Shown here: in pieces, positions 6,622 through 12,969 of the stretch
How positions within the stretch are numbered: position 1 is the stretch's first letter
Layout: the number at the start of each line of letters is the position of its first letter
Assembly (NCBI GenBank): GCA_031284295.1
Contig: JAITAE010000315.1
Coordinates: 1-12,969 of the forward strand
Source of the DNA: Spirochaetaceae bacterium
GTDB lineage: Bacteria; Spirochaetota; Spirochaetia; Treponematales; Breznakiellaceae
DNA: 12,969 nt
Reading direction: 5' to 3'
The notes under the pieces: model-generated
Database searches by the model: none
Seen by the model: only the letters and a program-made list of their open reading frames with translations
What the model was told of the DNA's origin: nothing
Translations under genes and position numbers: made by a program

Positions 6622-7406
6622 CGCGCTACCTTTTCTAAATAAGTTTTAGAAAAAATAGCGCCGGACACGGGCGCGAATGAAGGCTTTGATATACTTATCT
6701 GAGTCTTCTCGTTGATAAAAACGCCGTTTACCGTTGCCCCACGTAGCGCGTCGACAAGCAGAACCGCCTTTGGAACATAGCGCTCGCCAATCTTGTAATA
6801 GTCCGGAATCGCGGAAGTACGCAAAAGCTGTCCAGACAGACTGTAATCCTCCGTTTTGCGAACCAGGCCGTCCTCGCTTACCCAGACTTTCATGCGGGGA
6901 TATGTCACCTCGTTGTTCACCGCCTCCAGGGTCAGTATGCGGCATTTGAACCTGCCTAAGACCGCTTCCTCTCCGTTGGAAATTTTATAATCGTCAGCCA
7001 GTGTCGAGCGGGTAAAGTCGGAATTCCTGGCGTTGGAATTCTGAAAGCGGTCGCGGCTGCTAGTCGAGTTGAAACGCTTGCTTTCCGGGTCATAAAACCA
7101 TAGCGTACCGCCCTGTTTCAAATACCCCTGCCCCTTGTTAATTGCCGGCTGAATGATGATTATCGTGTACATTACATCCGAATCGCGCCTGAACACGCCG
7201 GCGACAGTCGTACTACGGCTCTGCCCCGGCTTGTCCTGCACGATCGTATACTCAGCGGAAAAATCAACGCCGTAATAGCTGGCAAGGCTGTCAACCTTTT
7301 TTAGCAAGTCCTCGTCGGAAATCGCCCAAAGGGCACAGGGCACACGCGCCGGAAACGAGATAAACAGGGTAACAATGGCGCAAGCCAAAAATGAACGTCG
7401 TTTCAT
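6618..7406 (-). CDS. LolA-like outer-membrane lipoprotein-sorting protein
   Basis: A 262-residue periplasmic protein. Residues 1-25 form a signal peptide (MKRRSFLACAIVTLF then a small-residue cleavage site near VPCA). The mature part fits the LolA-like lipoprotein-sorting family (COG2834-type): a DFSAEYTIV opening strand, TLWFYDPESKRFNSTSSRDRF and YPRMKVWVSEDGLVRKTEDY, which are recurrent family features. These proteins form a half-open beta-barrel that carries acyl chains, classically lipoproteins from LolCDE to the outer membrane. This protein is longer than LolA and belongs to the divergent group often found with FtsX-like ABC systems. ATG 7406 is preceded by AGGAG at 7418-7422 with an 11-nt spacing. 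It overlaps the barrel gene by 4 nt. The 338-nt gap upstream could hold its own promoter. Confidence 0.85.
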   Translation of the reverse strand: MKRRSFLACAIVTLFISFPARVPCALWAISDEDLLKKVDSLASYYGVDFSAEYTIVQDKPGQSRSTTVAGVFRRDSDVMYTIIIIQPAINKGQGYLKQGGTLWFYDPESKRFNSTSSRDRFQNSNARNSDFTRSTLADDYKISNGEEAVLGRFKCRILTLEAVNNEVTYPRMKVWVSEDGLVRKTEDYSLSGQLLRTSAIPDYYKIGERYVPKAVLLVDALRGATVNGVFINEKTQISISKPSFAPVSGAIFSKTYLEKVAR

Positions 7407-7744
7407 TATTTTTCGTTCTCCTAATGATCAATATTATTTCAGATCCTTACCGGGAAATGCCTGTTGTCATCAACCGTCTTTTCTGTTCCCGGCAAGACAC
7501 GTGCCGACGCGACCACAGCCGCAACGGTAGTTTACACCGCTTTTGGTGATGGGCGAAAGACATTGCTCGCTTGTTTATTTTCACTATAATTCGTTTACTG
7601 ATCATACTTCATAACGCTCTTTACCAAGAACCTCACACCTTTCGCCCACTACCCCGCTTTTACAACCCCCTGGCCGCGCTACCCTTTACTCGACGAAACT
7701 ATCCAACTCTTTACAGAGTCCGCTTTTACAGCCCCCTGGCCGCG
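7407..7744. other. 338-nt gap with repeats between permease and LolA-like genes
   Basis: No gene is supported. A 10-bp inverted pair, TGGGCGAAAG (7550-7559) and CTTTCGCCCA (7639-7648), lies in the middle, and a 36-bp direct repeat lies at the permease end. A plus-strand frame of 64 codons (7571-7765) is only the repeat translated, since its 66-nt period equals 22 codons. The gap could hold a promoter for the LolA-like gene, but I see no convincing -35/-10 pair. Confidence 0.55.
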
Positions 7745-7755
7745 TTACCCTTTAC
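7654..7755. repeat. 36-bp direct repeat at 66-bp period, overlapping the permease stop
   Basis: Two copies at 7654-7689 and 7720-7755, each beginning CCGCTTTTACA and ending TACCCTTTAC, differ at two positions and are separated by 30 nt. The second copy covers the last codons and TAA (7745-7747) of the second permease, so the permease's final residues (CKG) are encoded by the repeat. Confidence 0.75.
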
Positions 7756-9061
7756 AGGCACCTGACAACATCTCCGGCAGAGGGCCGCGGGACAAGCTGA
7801 AAGACGGCGCGTACACCGCCGCAAGCAGTATAGCATATACAGCGGCAACATTTAAAGCCACCACGAACGGATTGTACAACGCCAACAGCCTGCCGTTTTT
7901 CAGGAAAATCTCAAAACTCGGAAACCACGCAAACGAAAGCCGCGAAACGATCCAATTAACAAACAACGTGAGACAAAAACCCGTTACCAGGGACACGGTC
8001 GCAAGAATAAAAGATTCAACCAGCAAAACACGGCGCACATCCTTATCATAAAAACCAATCGCGCGCATCGTGCCGATTTCTTTTGTCCGTTCATGCAGAA
8101 TCAGGCGGTAGGTAACGCCGGCGCTCACCAGAATTATGAGCAGCATCATGGCGTAAAGAAAATAGGCAATAATATTAAGCGCCTGCAATATTTGCGTAAC
8201 TTCGGACACATATACCGAAACGGTCAGTAAAAAAAACATTACGCCGGCCCAGTTCCAGTCCTTTTGATCATCAAAACCGTCACGATCATATACAAGCGGC
8301 CGCAGCGGCACAGTACCTTCCAGCAGTTTTTGCAGATTTTTTCTCTTCTCTTCAATCCCGGCGCGGTTTTTAAAAAATAAACCTACCGTAGAACAGTCAT
8401 CGGCGGCAAAACCGGTAACGGCATTCAACGCCCGCCGCGACACAAATGATTTGTAATAGCCGAACAGCGAGCGGTCATCAACTATGCCGCCGATTGTAAA
8501 GAACGCGGTATTTTTTTGACCGTGCAATGTTTCGGTTTCAAGCAGAACCATATCGCCTGTGCGGGCCCCGACATAGGCGGCGACGGGGGCGGAAATCAGG
8601 ATCGTACTGTCGTCAAAGTCAGGCGAGGGGCTGCCCCCGGTAAAGTTTAAACTGTTAAAATAATCCATCTCCGCGTCCCAGTCGACGCCCACAACATATT
8701 TTAGCGGAACGGCGTTACCGTTGTAATAAAGGGTATTGTCCGCATCGTTCTGCATCGTACGCAGGATTTCCTTGTCCGGTTTTATCCCAGCTTCTGCGAT
8801 CTTTTGACGGATCAGCGGTACCGTTTCAGCGTAAATATGCTGGTCGGCAGTTAGTTCCTTTTCAAAACCCGCGATGATTATATCGCCGGAATAGTGATTC
8901 TGCGCGGAGTAGTAGATCGCGTCCGCCATACCGTCCTTCAACGAGCCGATAACGCTGATGATGCAAAAACCGAGTGTCAGCGCGCTGAACAAAAACAGAT
9001 AGCGCCTCCTGTAGCTGACGACATACTTTACGGCCAGATTACCCAGTTCCGTTACTTTCAC
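7745..9061 (-). CDS. FtsX/MacB-type ABC permease 2
   Basis: A 438-residue inner-membrane subunit of a MacB/LolCE-like ABC complex. One helix at ~20-41 is followed by a large periplasmic domain (~42-290, MacB periplasmic-core type) and three C-terminal helices near 295-318, 346-370 and 398-418. TKEIGTMRAIGF (326-337) between helices 2 and 3 is the conserved FtsX-family coupling segment that contacts the ATPase. Complexes of this type do not pump through a channel but use ATP to move the periplasmic domain. The start is GTG 9061 with GGAGG 5 nt upstream (9067-9071). It lies 13 nt after permease 1 and the two differ clearly in sequence, so a heterodimer as in LolC/LolE is likely. Its last codons lie in a repeat. 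Confidence 0.9.
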   Translation of the reverse strand: MKVTELGNLAVKYVVSYRRRYLFLFSALTLGFCIISVIGSLKDGMADAIYYSAQNHYSGDIIIAGFEKELTADQHIYAETVPLIRQKIAEAGIKPDKEILRTMQNDADNTLYYNGNAVPLKYVVGVDWDAEMDYFNSLNFTGGSPSPDFDDSTILISAPVAAYVGARTGDMVLLETETLHGQKNTAFFTIGGIVDDRSLFGYYKSFVSRRALNAVTGFAADDCSTVGLFFKNRAGIEEKRKNLQKLLEGTVPLRPLVYDRDGFDDQKDWNWAGVMFFLLTVSVYVSEVTQILQALNIIAYFLYAMMLLIILVSAGVTYRLILHERTKEIGTMRAIGFYDKDVRRVLLVESFILATVSLVTGFCLTLFVNWIVSRLSFAWFPSFEIFLKNGRLLALYNPFVVALNVAAVYAILLAAVYAPSFSLSRGPLPEMLSGACKG

Positions 9062-9074
9062 GCCCGCCTCCGTT

Positions 9075-10535
9075 TCAATCCCGTATCGCGACGACAGGCT
9101 GTATCTTGACCGCCGTGTTCACCGGATATACCGACGCGAGTATGCTTAAAACAAGCGCCGCGGCAAAGGAAAGCAGCGCCGGGAGCGGCGAAAAATCTAT
9201 CGTCAAAACATCGCCGCCCAAGAGTCCGGCGATTAACTCATTCTCTATCGTTATATGCAGACTGTTTACCACGTTCAAAATAAGCGCGCCCGAGGCAATG
9301 CCCGTAAAACCGGCAAACAGGCCTATTATGCTGTTTTCGCAGAATATCAGGGAACGGATGTACGAATCGGAAGCGCCTATAGCCCGCAGCGTGCCTATTT
9401 CGCGGGTGCGTCTGAAAACCGCTATCAGCATGATGTTTATGATCGCTATAATGCCGGTAAGTCCGGCAAGCGCTATGCCCGCGTTAAAAAGCGCCTGCAG
9501 TAACAGAATAAGGATCGCGGAATTCCCCGCCGCAAAACGCCAGTTAAGCGCAGTCGCGTCAAAGTCCCGCAACGTTTTGTTCAGTTCGGCGATGACGCGC
9601 CCGGCAGACGCGCCTTTCTTCAAACGCAGTATTATAAAATTCCAGTCGCCGCCTGAAAAATCGTTTACCGCGCCGGCCCCTCCGCCGTCGCCCAAGAATA
9701 AATAATCTAAAATACCGGTCAACGGCGGCGAGCTGCCGCCGGCGGCCTCATCCCCGGCAAACAAATCATTTGAAAAAATATCGTCCAGCCCTAATGATTC
9801 ATCCAGCAGCGTAAATTTTCCGGCGTCCGTTTCCACATCGGCCGTCGCGATCTGTACCGAGGCAAGCACGCGGGCCGTCTGCACGTCAATAATAACAATT
9901 TCGTTCATAAACTGACCCTTTGCCGTGTATGAAAATATCCCCACAAGCGGTACTTCACGAATCTTAAAGCCGGTGTCTCCGGCGGAGGTAAACAACAGCG
10001 GCGTTCCTATCTCAATTTTTGTGCCGCTTGATTTTTCGATTTCGTCCGCGCGCTGGCGCGTTATCATCGCGCCGTACTGACCGGCGGCAAGGAAGCGTCC
10101 TTCCAGAAGTTGGATGCCGGGAAACATATCAAAGTATGTTGAAGCGTCAACGCCGCAGAGCAGCGCGTTGGACCGTGTATCAAGCACGTCAAGCTTGCAG
10201 ATTACGGACACCTGGGCGGTATGCGCCTCGATTTCAGGAAAGGCGGACAATTTATTCGCTATCTCGTTGTACGCGCCAAGAACCGGTATGGTAAAATAGT
10301 CGTCGATGATCGGGGCGTTCGCGCCGAAAAGATTCATCGTAACATCAGACTTTTTTTCGATGATAATATCGCCCGTCAAATTATCGGCATACGATTGGCG
10401 GAGTCCCCTGTTCGAGCGGGCAAAAACACTGTTCCCGATAAAAAACAGCGCCGCGATCACTCCTATTAGCAGCATTATGATGACGCTGTTCTTTTTGTTT
10501 CTAAAAATATTGCGGACAGCGAGCGGGAGTATCAC
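9075..10535 (-). CDS. FtsX/MacB-type ABC permease 1
   Basis: A 486-residue inner-membrane permease. The first helix is at ~17-38, a periplasmic domain spans ~40-335, and three helices lie near 340-372, 398-425 and 450-470. TREIGTLRAIG (377-387) is the FtsX-family cytoplasmic coupling segment. An insertion in the periplasmic domain is Gly/Asp/Ser-rich (around GDEAAGGSSPP and GDGGGAGAVND) and probably a flexible loop. The start is GTG 10535, overlapping the ATPase stop (GTGA), with GAGG about 10 nt before it, so translation is coupled. Together with the next permease it would form the membrane half of a LolCDE- or MacB-like extractor. The substrate is not evident. Confidence 0.9.
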   Translation of the reverse strand: MILPLAVRNIFRNKKNSVIIMLLIGVIAALFFIGNSVFARSNRGLRQSYADNLTGDIIIEKKSDVTMNLFGANAPIIDDYFTIPVLGAYNEIANKLSAFPEIEAHTAQVSVICKLDVLDTRSNALLCGVDASTYFDMFPGIQLLEGRFLAAGQYGAMITRQRADEIEKSSGTKIEIGTPLLFTSAGDTGFKIREVPLVGIFSYTAKGQFMNEIVIIDVQTARVLASVQIATADVETDAGKFTLLDESLGLDDIFSNDLFAGDEAAGGSSPPLTGILDYLFLGDGGGAGAVNDFSGGDWNFIILRLKKGASAGRVIAELNKTLRDFDATALNWRFAAGNSAILILLLQALFNAGIALAGLTGIIAIINIMLIAVFRRTREIGTLRAIGASDSYIRSLIFCENSIIGLFAGFTGIASGALILNVVNSLHITIENELIAGLLGGDVLTIDFSPLPALLSFAAALVLSILASVYPVNTAVKIQPVVAIRD

Positions 10536-11236
10536 GCCTTTGCCGCCTCGTGATCTATTTTTCCGTCGTGTAGGAAAATTATGCGCGTAGCCATTTCCCA
10601 GATCGTTTTGTCGTGCGTGGAAAAAACAAATGTGGCGCCGTACTCAGCGTTCACCTTTTTCATCAGATCGAGGATGCGCGTCCCGTTTTCAGAATCAAGG
10701 TTCGCCGTGGGTTCATCCGCGATAACGATTGACGGTTCGTTTACCAGCGCGCGGGCGATCGCGACCCGCTGCTGCTGCCCGCCTGAAAGTTCAGGCGGCT
10801 TGTTGAAGCGTTTGTCGGCAAGTCCGACCTCTTCCAGCAGCCGCTCTACCCGCTCTTTCCGCCGCGCCTTGCCCAGCGCCGCCGACCGCGAGCCTTTCTT
10901 TCCCAGCAGCAGCGGCAGCTCGACATTTTCAAACACGCTCAGCACGGGAAGCAGGTTGAACGATTGAAAGACAAAGCCTATCACATCCTGCCGCATCCGC
11001 GTAAGTTCATCGCGGTTCAGGCTTGACGTTTCCCGCCCGTCAATCAGTACGCCTCCCCGCGTCGGTGTGTCGATAAGGCCGATTATATTCATTATCGTGG
11101 TTTTACCGGAGCCCGAGGGCCCCGCCACGGCGGCAAAATCCCCCCGTTCAAGCTGCAAATCTATCCCTTTCAGCGCGTCAAACCTCACCTTTCCCATGGA
11201 ATACGTTTTCCACACGTCTTTTAACGTGACAACCAT
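10532..11236 (-). CDS. MacB/LolD-type ABC transporter ATPase
   Basis: A 234-residue cytoplasmic ATPase that powers the two downstream permeases. Visible motifs are Walker A GPSGSGKTT (39-47), Q-loop Gln91 in FQSFNLLP, signature LSGGQ (150-154), Walker B IVIADE (170-175) and the switch His208 in STHDK. The SFNLLPVLSVFENVELPLL segment and the length are typical of the MacB/LolD subfamily. I chose ATG 11236 because the protein then begins MVVTLKDVWKTYSMG, the family's normal start. A strong AGGAGG lies further upstream (11285-11290) with an in-frame TTG at 11270-11272, so a 12-residue extension cannot be excluded. The frame stays open to 11374, but that part has no family similarity. It is the first gene of the envelope cluster. 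Confidence 0.92.
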   Translation of the reverse strand: MVVTLKDVWKTYSMGKVRFDALKGIDLQLERGDFAAVAGPSGSGKTTIMNIIGLIDTPTRGGVLIDGRETSSLNRDELTRMRQDVIGFVFQSFNLLPVLSVFENVELPLLLGKKGSRSAALGKARRKERVERLLEEVGLADKRFNKPPELSGGQQQRVAIARALVNEPSIVIADEPTANLDSENGTRILDLMKKVNAEYGATFVFSTHDKTIWEMATRIIFLHDGKIDHEAAKA

Positions 11237-11284
11237 GATAAAACGGTAGTCCAAAAAACCGCTAAACTTCAATACCCCGCCCAT

Positions 11285-11290
11285 CCTCCT
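11285..11290 (-). promoter_or_regulatory. Strong Shine-Dalgarno upstream of the ATPase
   Basis: AGGAGG on the minus strand directly abuts an in-frame ATG (11282-11284), which is too close to use, and lies 12 nt before an in-frame TTG and 48 nt before the homology-supported ATG. Either the ATPase has a short N-terminal extension or the motif served a leader that has been lost. Confidence 0.4.
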
Positions 11291-11404
11291 AAAACATGAG
11301 TTCCAGCGGGCCGTGCGCGTAATCGGGCTTTCCCCAGGCATTAAATCCAAAGATAACAATGTGGAGTTTGCCAAAGCAAAGCGAAGGTTTGCGAAGCAAA
11401 CCCG

Positions 11405-11576
11405 TCTGCGGAGCAGCCCCCACTGCTCAGGAGCCTCCTACGGAGGCTCGTTCTGCAAGGAAATTTATCATCTGTGGGGTCTGCGGAGCAGCCCCCACTG
11501 CTCAGGAGCCTCCTACAGAGGCTCGTTCTGCAAGGAAATTTATCATCTGTGGGGTCTGCGGAGCAGCCCCCACTGC
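11405..11576. repeat. 75-bp tandem repeat, 2.3 copies, each with two hairpins
   Basis: Units at 11405-11479 and 11480-11554 are identical except one base in a hairpin (11441 C, 11516 A), and a 22-nt partial third copy ends at 11576. Each unit carries GAGCCTCC-TAC-GGAGGCTC (a 7-bp stem with a 4-nt loop in unit 2). Each unit junction forms TGGGGTCTGC-GGA-GCAGCCCCCA (9 of 10 paired). The period equals 25 codons, so frames stay open across it on both strands, giving spurious repeat peptides. It abuts a transposase remnant. Confidence 0.8.
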
Positions 11577-11851
11577 GAATAAAGGACGAGCGGAGGCAGA
11601 GTGGACATTTTCCGCACAAACTGATAGACGTACTGGTAATCGGGCTTACGACCATCCTAGCCGGATGGGATGAATTCAATGTGATGGAGGATTTCGGGAA
11701 GGCTAAGGAGGGTTTTTTCAGAACCTTTCTGGAATTGCCGCACGGGATACCGGATGAAAAGACCTTTGCGCGGGTATTTTCGTGGATAGAACCAGCGGCG
11801 TTGCTCGGCGGACTGCAAACATGGCTTATGGGAGTGAACAAAGCAAGCGAG
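11577..11851 (+). pseudogene. ISAs1-family transposase remnant (N-terminal domain only)
   Basis: The frame encodes IKDERRQSGHFPHKLIDVLV, then an alpha-helical stretch with GLTTILAGWDEFNVMEDFGK and LPHGIPDEKTFARVFSWIEP. These match the N-terminal DDE-associated domain of ISAs1-type (H-repeat) transposases, which read roughly D-x-R...H-x-L-x-D-I-L...LAG..W..I..FG...L-x-x-GIP-x-x-TF-x-R-V-F. The first ~15 residues are missing, replaced by the 75-bp repeat, and the catalytic core (about 270 residues) is gone: the match stops near WLMGVNKASE and the frame ends soon after in unrelated sequence. It is inactive. No terminal inverted repeats were identified. Confidence 0.75.
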
Positions 11852-12164
11852 CGGAACCCTTACGCTGACCGGGGGTGACGGATGGCGGGCAGCTTGTGAT
11901 AGACGGCGCATACAATGCCAGGGCTGATTCTCCGGTGAAAGCAAATGCGGCGCTTGTAACGGTGTCGGGCGGCGTACTCAATTTGGAAGACGGCGTAGCG
12001 CTACAAAACAACTACAACAACACTGGCAACGGCGGCGGCGTGTATGTTGACCACGGCACATTTACGATGGACTACGGTACCATCAGCGGGAATACGGCAC
12101 ATTTACAATTAGCGGCGGTACCATTATTGGGAATACTCCCCTGGATATTGTTTCGTCTTTATAA
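11838..12164 (+). pseudogene. Remnant of a beta-strand-repeat surface protein, two frameshifts
   Basis: Three consecutive frame segments give one coherent protein tail. SGTLTLTG lies in the first frame up to the G-run at 11871-11875. TDGGQLVIDGAYNA through GGGVYVDHGTFTMDYGTISG lies in the next. GTFTISGGTIIGNTPLDIVS and a TAA (12162-12164) return to the first frame from about 12096. The GTFT-x-x-x-GTISGNT pattern is typical of secreted right-handed beta-helix or polymorphic-autotransporter-like repeat proteins. The first shift is explained by one extra G in the five-G run; removing it restores TLTLTGVTDGG. The second lies at the GNT-to-GTFT junction and fits a deletion between repeats. It is fused directly to the transposase remnant and has no start. 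Confidence 0.65.
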
Positions 12165-12348
12165 TGTGCATAGGCGGCGTGTACCATCCGCCGGGATATT
12201 CCCGATGATATTAATCCGGATGGGCTATAATAGCGGCGGGGGCTTCCTATCCGGGATTCCGGCCCGTGGATGCGGTGGTAGTGAGAAATGAGGACATCCG
12301 ATAATGCACGCGGAGCGCGTTTGCGCGATAATGTGGCGCGGTGTAGCC

Positions 12349-12384
12349 GAATAACCGGCACAGCCGGTTATTTCCGGAGTTGGC
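12349..12384. repeat. REP-like hairpin repeat, copy 2
   Basis: AATAACCGG (12350-12358), CACAG, CCGGTTATT (12364-12372). Here the stem can extend to 10 bp with a 3-nt ACA loop. It matches copy 1 (449-484) at 31 of 36 positions, with the stem unchanged. It is not inside a recognisable miniature element here, which suggests the hairpin itself is the dispersed unit. Confidence 0.7.
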
Positions 12385-12474
12385 GCCGCCGCGCTACGCG
12401 CCGCTTACCGCAAACTCCAGGTCGTTATCTGGTGTGCCGTACGGCGCGAAGGCTTTAGCCTGAGTAGCGGGCGC

Positions 12475-12523
12475 TGAGGAGTGAGGAGTGAGGAGTGAGG
12501 AGTGAAGAGTGAAGAGTGAAGTT
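12475..12523. repeat. Heptamer tandem repeat
   Basis: Four copies of TGAGGAG (12475-12502) are followed by two of TGAAGAG (12503-12516) and a degenerate TGAAGTT (12517-12523). The A-for-G variants are grouped at one end. A 7-nt period is not codon-related, so this is non-coding repeat DNA able to change copy number by slippage. Confidence 0.85.
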
Positions 12524-12582
12524 GACAGGTGGCTGGGAGTCGTCCGGTAGAGAGGGTGGGGGTGTTGCGTCTATGATAAATG

Positions 12583-12969
12583 TCAAGCAAGTTTTTTCAA
12601 ATTTCCCTCGTTTTTTTCTTTTTCAAGGAATGCGCGGTACCGCGACATTTTTGTTTCGTGGTTAAGGGCGTCCATGTCGTAATGATATTCCCGCTTCTTA
12701 AGCATTTGATAGATCTCCGCAAACACCCGGCGGCGTAATCCCGTCCTCACCAGGCCGGCTTTCTTATATTCTGACAACCGGTCATACCAGGTCTTCAGTT
12801 TCTTACTTGCGTTTAAGACATGGTTCAGCGATTGGGTCAACAGGGACGATGAAAGTTTCCGCCCTTTCTTGTTAGTTCCCCGGATACTGGTGGAAGTATT
12901 CGAGTTCGCCACGTGAGGGGCCGAGCGTAAATACGAGGTAAAATGTTTTGAGTCCTTGAATCGACTCAC
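12583..12969 (-). CDS. IS110-family transposase, C-terminal part, runs off right edge
   Basis: The 128 visible residues match the C-terminal Transposase_20 half of IS110-family (DEDD) recombinases: FKDSKHFTSYLRSAPHVANS, the Ser/Thr-rich turn SNTSTSIRGTNKKGRK that replaces the usual SG...G-x-x-x-K-x-G motif with the candidate catalytic serine, then helices ending in RTGLRRRVFAEIYQMLKKRE. The N-terminal RuvC-like DEDD part and the true start lie outside the window; the GTG at the edge is not the start. A ~25-residue Lys/Glu-rich tail follows the domain. Completeness cannot be judged. IS110 elements lack classical terminal repeats, so the element's end is undefined here. Confidence 0.8.
   Translation of the reverse strand: MSRFKDSKHFTSYLRSAPHVANSNTSTSIRGTNKKGRKLSSSLLTQSLNHVLNASKKLKTWYDRLSEYKKAGLVRTGLRRRVFAEIYQMLKKREYHYDMDALNHETKMSRYRAFLEKEKNEGNLKKLA

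Larger units (their letters stand above)
12165..12582. other. Non-coding stretch with repeats
   Basis: No gene is supported. It contains a 7-bp inverted pair CCATCCG/CGGATGG (12184-12190 and 12217-12223) enclosing GGGA-TAT-TCCC, the second copy of the hairpin repeat (12349-12384), and a heptamer tandem repeat (12475-12523). The last ~180 nt lie downstream of the IS110-type transposase and may belong to that element. Confidence 0.5.

Noticed and set aside
7441..7492. CCGGGAA/TTCCCGG inverted pair as a terminator or riboswitch
   Set aside because: The stem is only 7 bp with a 29-nt loop, there is no T-run, and no known riboswitch core is recognisable.
7571..7765. Plus-strand 64-codon frame with repeated RFY-x-PLAALPFT peptide
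   Set aside because: It is the 36-bp direct repeat translated; the 66-nt period keeps the frame open, and it overlaps the permease 3' end.
11405..11576. Possible CRISPR array
   Set aside because: The units are contiguous and identical with no variable spacers, and no cas genes are nearby.
11359..11673. Plus-strand frame with two Cys-containing 25-residue repeats
   Set aside because: The 75-bp DNA repeat is a multiple of three, so every frame lacking a stop in one unit stays open; the peptide changes to unrelated sequence at the repeat edge, and the transposase frame there is a different one.
12083..12361. Minus-strand 92-codon frame
   Set aside because: It overlaps the coherent beta-repeat remnant on the other strand and continues into the hairpin repeat; no protein features.

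Overview
The window reads as a chromosomal segment of a host-associated spirochaete, most likely a Treponema of the termite-gut type. This is inference: it rests on the spirochaete-style lipobox of the lipoprotein (residues L-F-W-S-C), the diderm envelope operon, and abundant small repeats and insertion-sequence debris. No rRNA or marker gene confirms it.

Layout. Positions 1-703 hold no intact gene: an unidentified minus-strand fragment at the left edge, a GC-rich hairpin, a 206-bp miniature inverted-repeat element that looks IS5-derived (14-bp terminal repeats, CTAA target duplication), and an AT-rich inverted repeat. A plus-strand pair follows: a Na+/phosphate cotransporter with a PhoU-like tail (755-2422) and a ten-helix DMT/EamA transporter (2423-3325), directly abutting. 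A convergent intergenic region (3326-3598) carries several inverted repeats, including a terminator for that pair.

Positions 11236 down to 3599 are minus-strand genes that look like one envelope cluster. Read in order of transcription they are a MacB/LolD-type ATPase, two FtsX/MacB-type permeases, a 338-nt gap with a duplicated repeat, a LolA-like periplasmic protein, a predicted outer-membrane beta-barrel, a small single-span membrane protein, and a lipoprotein with a C-terminal TPR-like region. Several junctions overlap by 4 nt. My inference is a trans-envelope export path, from inner-membrane extraction by the ABC complex through a periplasmic carrier to an outer-membrane partner. The substrate is unknown.

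Positions 11285-12969 are mobile and degenerate DNA: two near-identical 75-bp tandem units, an ISAs1-type transposase remnant, a frameshifted remnant of a beta-strand-repeat surface protein, a hairpin repeat also found inside the left-hand miniature element, a heptamer tandem repeat, and the C-terminal part of an IS110-family transposase running off the right edge. I saw no tRNA, rRNA, CRISPR array or defence gene. The best candidate for something under-described is the Lol-like envelope operon, followed by the families of small hairpin repeats.
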